In this document: positions 5,605 to 6,089 of the stretch, piece by piece | How positions within the stretch are numbered: position 1 is the first letter of the stretch | Layout of the letters: every line of letters starts with the position of its first letter | The notes under the pieces: generated by a model | The model's input: the letters and a program-made list of their open reading frames with translations, nothing else | Told to the model about the DNA's origin: nothing | Database searches by the model: none | Position numbers and translations under genes: made by a program | NCBI GenBank assembly: GCA_024230695.1 | Contig: JAAERC010000255.1 | Location: 1-6,089, forward strand | Reading direction: 5' to 3' | DNA from: Candidatus Zixiibacteriota bacterium | Lineage (GTDB): Bacteria > Zixibacteria > MSB-5A5 > GN15 > PGXB01 | DNA length: 6,089 bases

Positions 5605-6089
5605 ATGGGAAAAGATTCTCTAATATTTCGTTCTTCAGTCAAATCAGATATACAGTCAGTATATGATATTGAACGGAATGATGAAAATAGATCATTTATT
5701 AGACAGTGGACAATGGAACAGCATATTAATGCGATTGTTGATAATAATTATGCTCACCTCATCATTGAGACGGTGGAAAAGAGAAGAACTGTTGGCTATA
5801 TTATTTTGGTCGGGTTGGATAATCCAGACAAAAGTATTGAATATAAACGTTTGGTAATAAGTGAAAAGGGAAAAGGATTTGGCCGCAAGGCGATGCAAAT
5901 GATGAAGAAATACGTGTTTGAGGATTTGAATGCCCATAGGTTGTGGCTTGAGGTGATCGAAAGCAATGAACGAGCATACAAACTCTATTTATCAGAAGGA
6001 TTTGTTTTAGAAGGGAAACATCGCGAATCGATGATAATTGGAGAGCAATTTTGTTCCTTGAATGTCATGTCTCTTCTTGAAAGCGAATA
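5605..6089 (+). CDS. GNAT family N-acetyltransferase (may be cut at the window edge)
   Basis: An open frame from ATG 5605 runs to the right edge (161 complete codons plus TA, which could be the start of a stop codon). The product transfers an acetyl group from acetyl-CoA to an amine; the acceptor is not predictable. The N-terminus (LIFRSSVKSDIQSVYDIE) is the usual GNAT first strand and helix. The acetyl-CoA pyrophosphate loop is EKGKGFGRKA (87-96), matching the R/Q-x-x-G-x-G/A pattern with Lys in the first position. LWLEVIESNERAYKLYLSEGF (113-133) is the typical motif B strand and helix, with Asn121 and Tyr128. The layout resembles the RimJ/RimL-like or SpeG-like subgroup, but not closely enough to name. 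Length fits a complete GNAT, so very little is probably missing. It begins 22 bases after the ATL stop. The GTGGGG at 5591-5596 is a mediocre ribosome site eight bases upstream. It is probably in the same transcription unit. Confidence 0.9.
   Translation, partial: MGKDSLIFRSSVKSDIQSVYDIERNDENRSFIRQWTMEQHINAIVDNNYAHLIIETVEKRRTVGYIILVGLDNPDKSIEYKRLVISEKGKGFGRKAMQMMKKYVFEDLNAHRLWLEVIESNERAYKLYLSEGFVLEGKHRESMIIGEQFCSLNVMSLLESE

Noticed and set aside
1..6089. Search for CRISPR arrays, tRNA or rRNA genes, insertion-sequence ends and long direct repeats
   Set aside because: Reading through both strands, I saw no regularly spaced repeats, no tRNA-like cloverleaf, no transposase frame and no long terminal inverted repeats.

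Overview
The window is AT-rich bacterial DNA with ordinary bacterial gene structure: short gaps, Shine-Dalgarno sites, and ATG or GTG starts. The best clue to its origin is the extracellular M1 peptidase, which ends in a He_PIG-like Ig domain and a paired dockerin-type calcium-binding repeat of the '..DILDIxxxVNYLYKxG..' kind. In my experience this architecture is common in uncultured FCB-group bacteria, such as candidate phylum Zixibacteria. That placement is an inference, not a demonstration.

Layout: (1) Bases 3-47 probably hold the last codons of an unidentified plus-strand gene, followed closely by folD (74-952), the bifunctional methylene-THF dehydrogenase/cyclohydrolase. (2) A convergent gap (953-1274) contains what looks like the decayed C-terminal half of a rubredoxin on the minus strand (1001-1120), with the second cysteine of its CPxCG knuckle changed to tyrosine. 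(3) A 756-residue secreted M1-family zinc metallopeptidase occupies the minus strand (1275-3545). (4) A 162-base divergent promoter region (3546-3707) follows. (5) A tight plus-strand run reaches the right edge: an exported DUF6265-like protein (3708-4220), a cysteine-rich conserved protein (4260-4853), a DUF3795-type cysteine-rich protein (4862-5257), an alkyltransferase-like (ATL) DNA-damage recognition protein (5265-5582) and a GNAT acetyltransferase (5605 to the edge).

How the genes work together: folD is housekeeping one-carbon metabolism. The M1 peptidase probably degrades peptides outside the cytoplasm. The plus-strand run has gaps of 39, 8, 7 and 22 bases, so it is probably at least partly one transcription unit. 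The two cysteine-rich proteins form the tightest unit and share an identical 10-base ribosome-binding leader. The ATL follows seven bases later with no good ribosome-binding site of its own, which suggests translational coupling. I do not see a mobile element, CRISPR array, tRNA or rRNA. Nothing here is clearly a new defence or biosynthetic system. The most interesting points are the rubredoxin relic, the dockerin-bearing peptidase, and the coupling of an ATL gene to two cysteine-rich proteins of unknown function.
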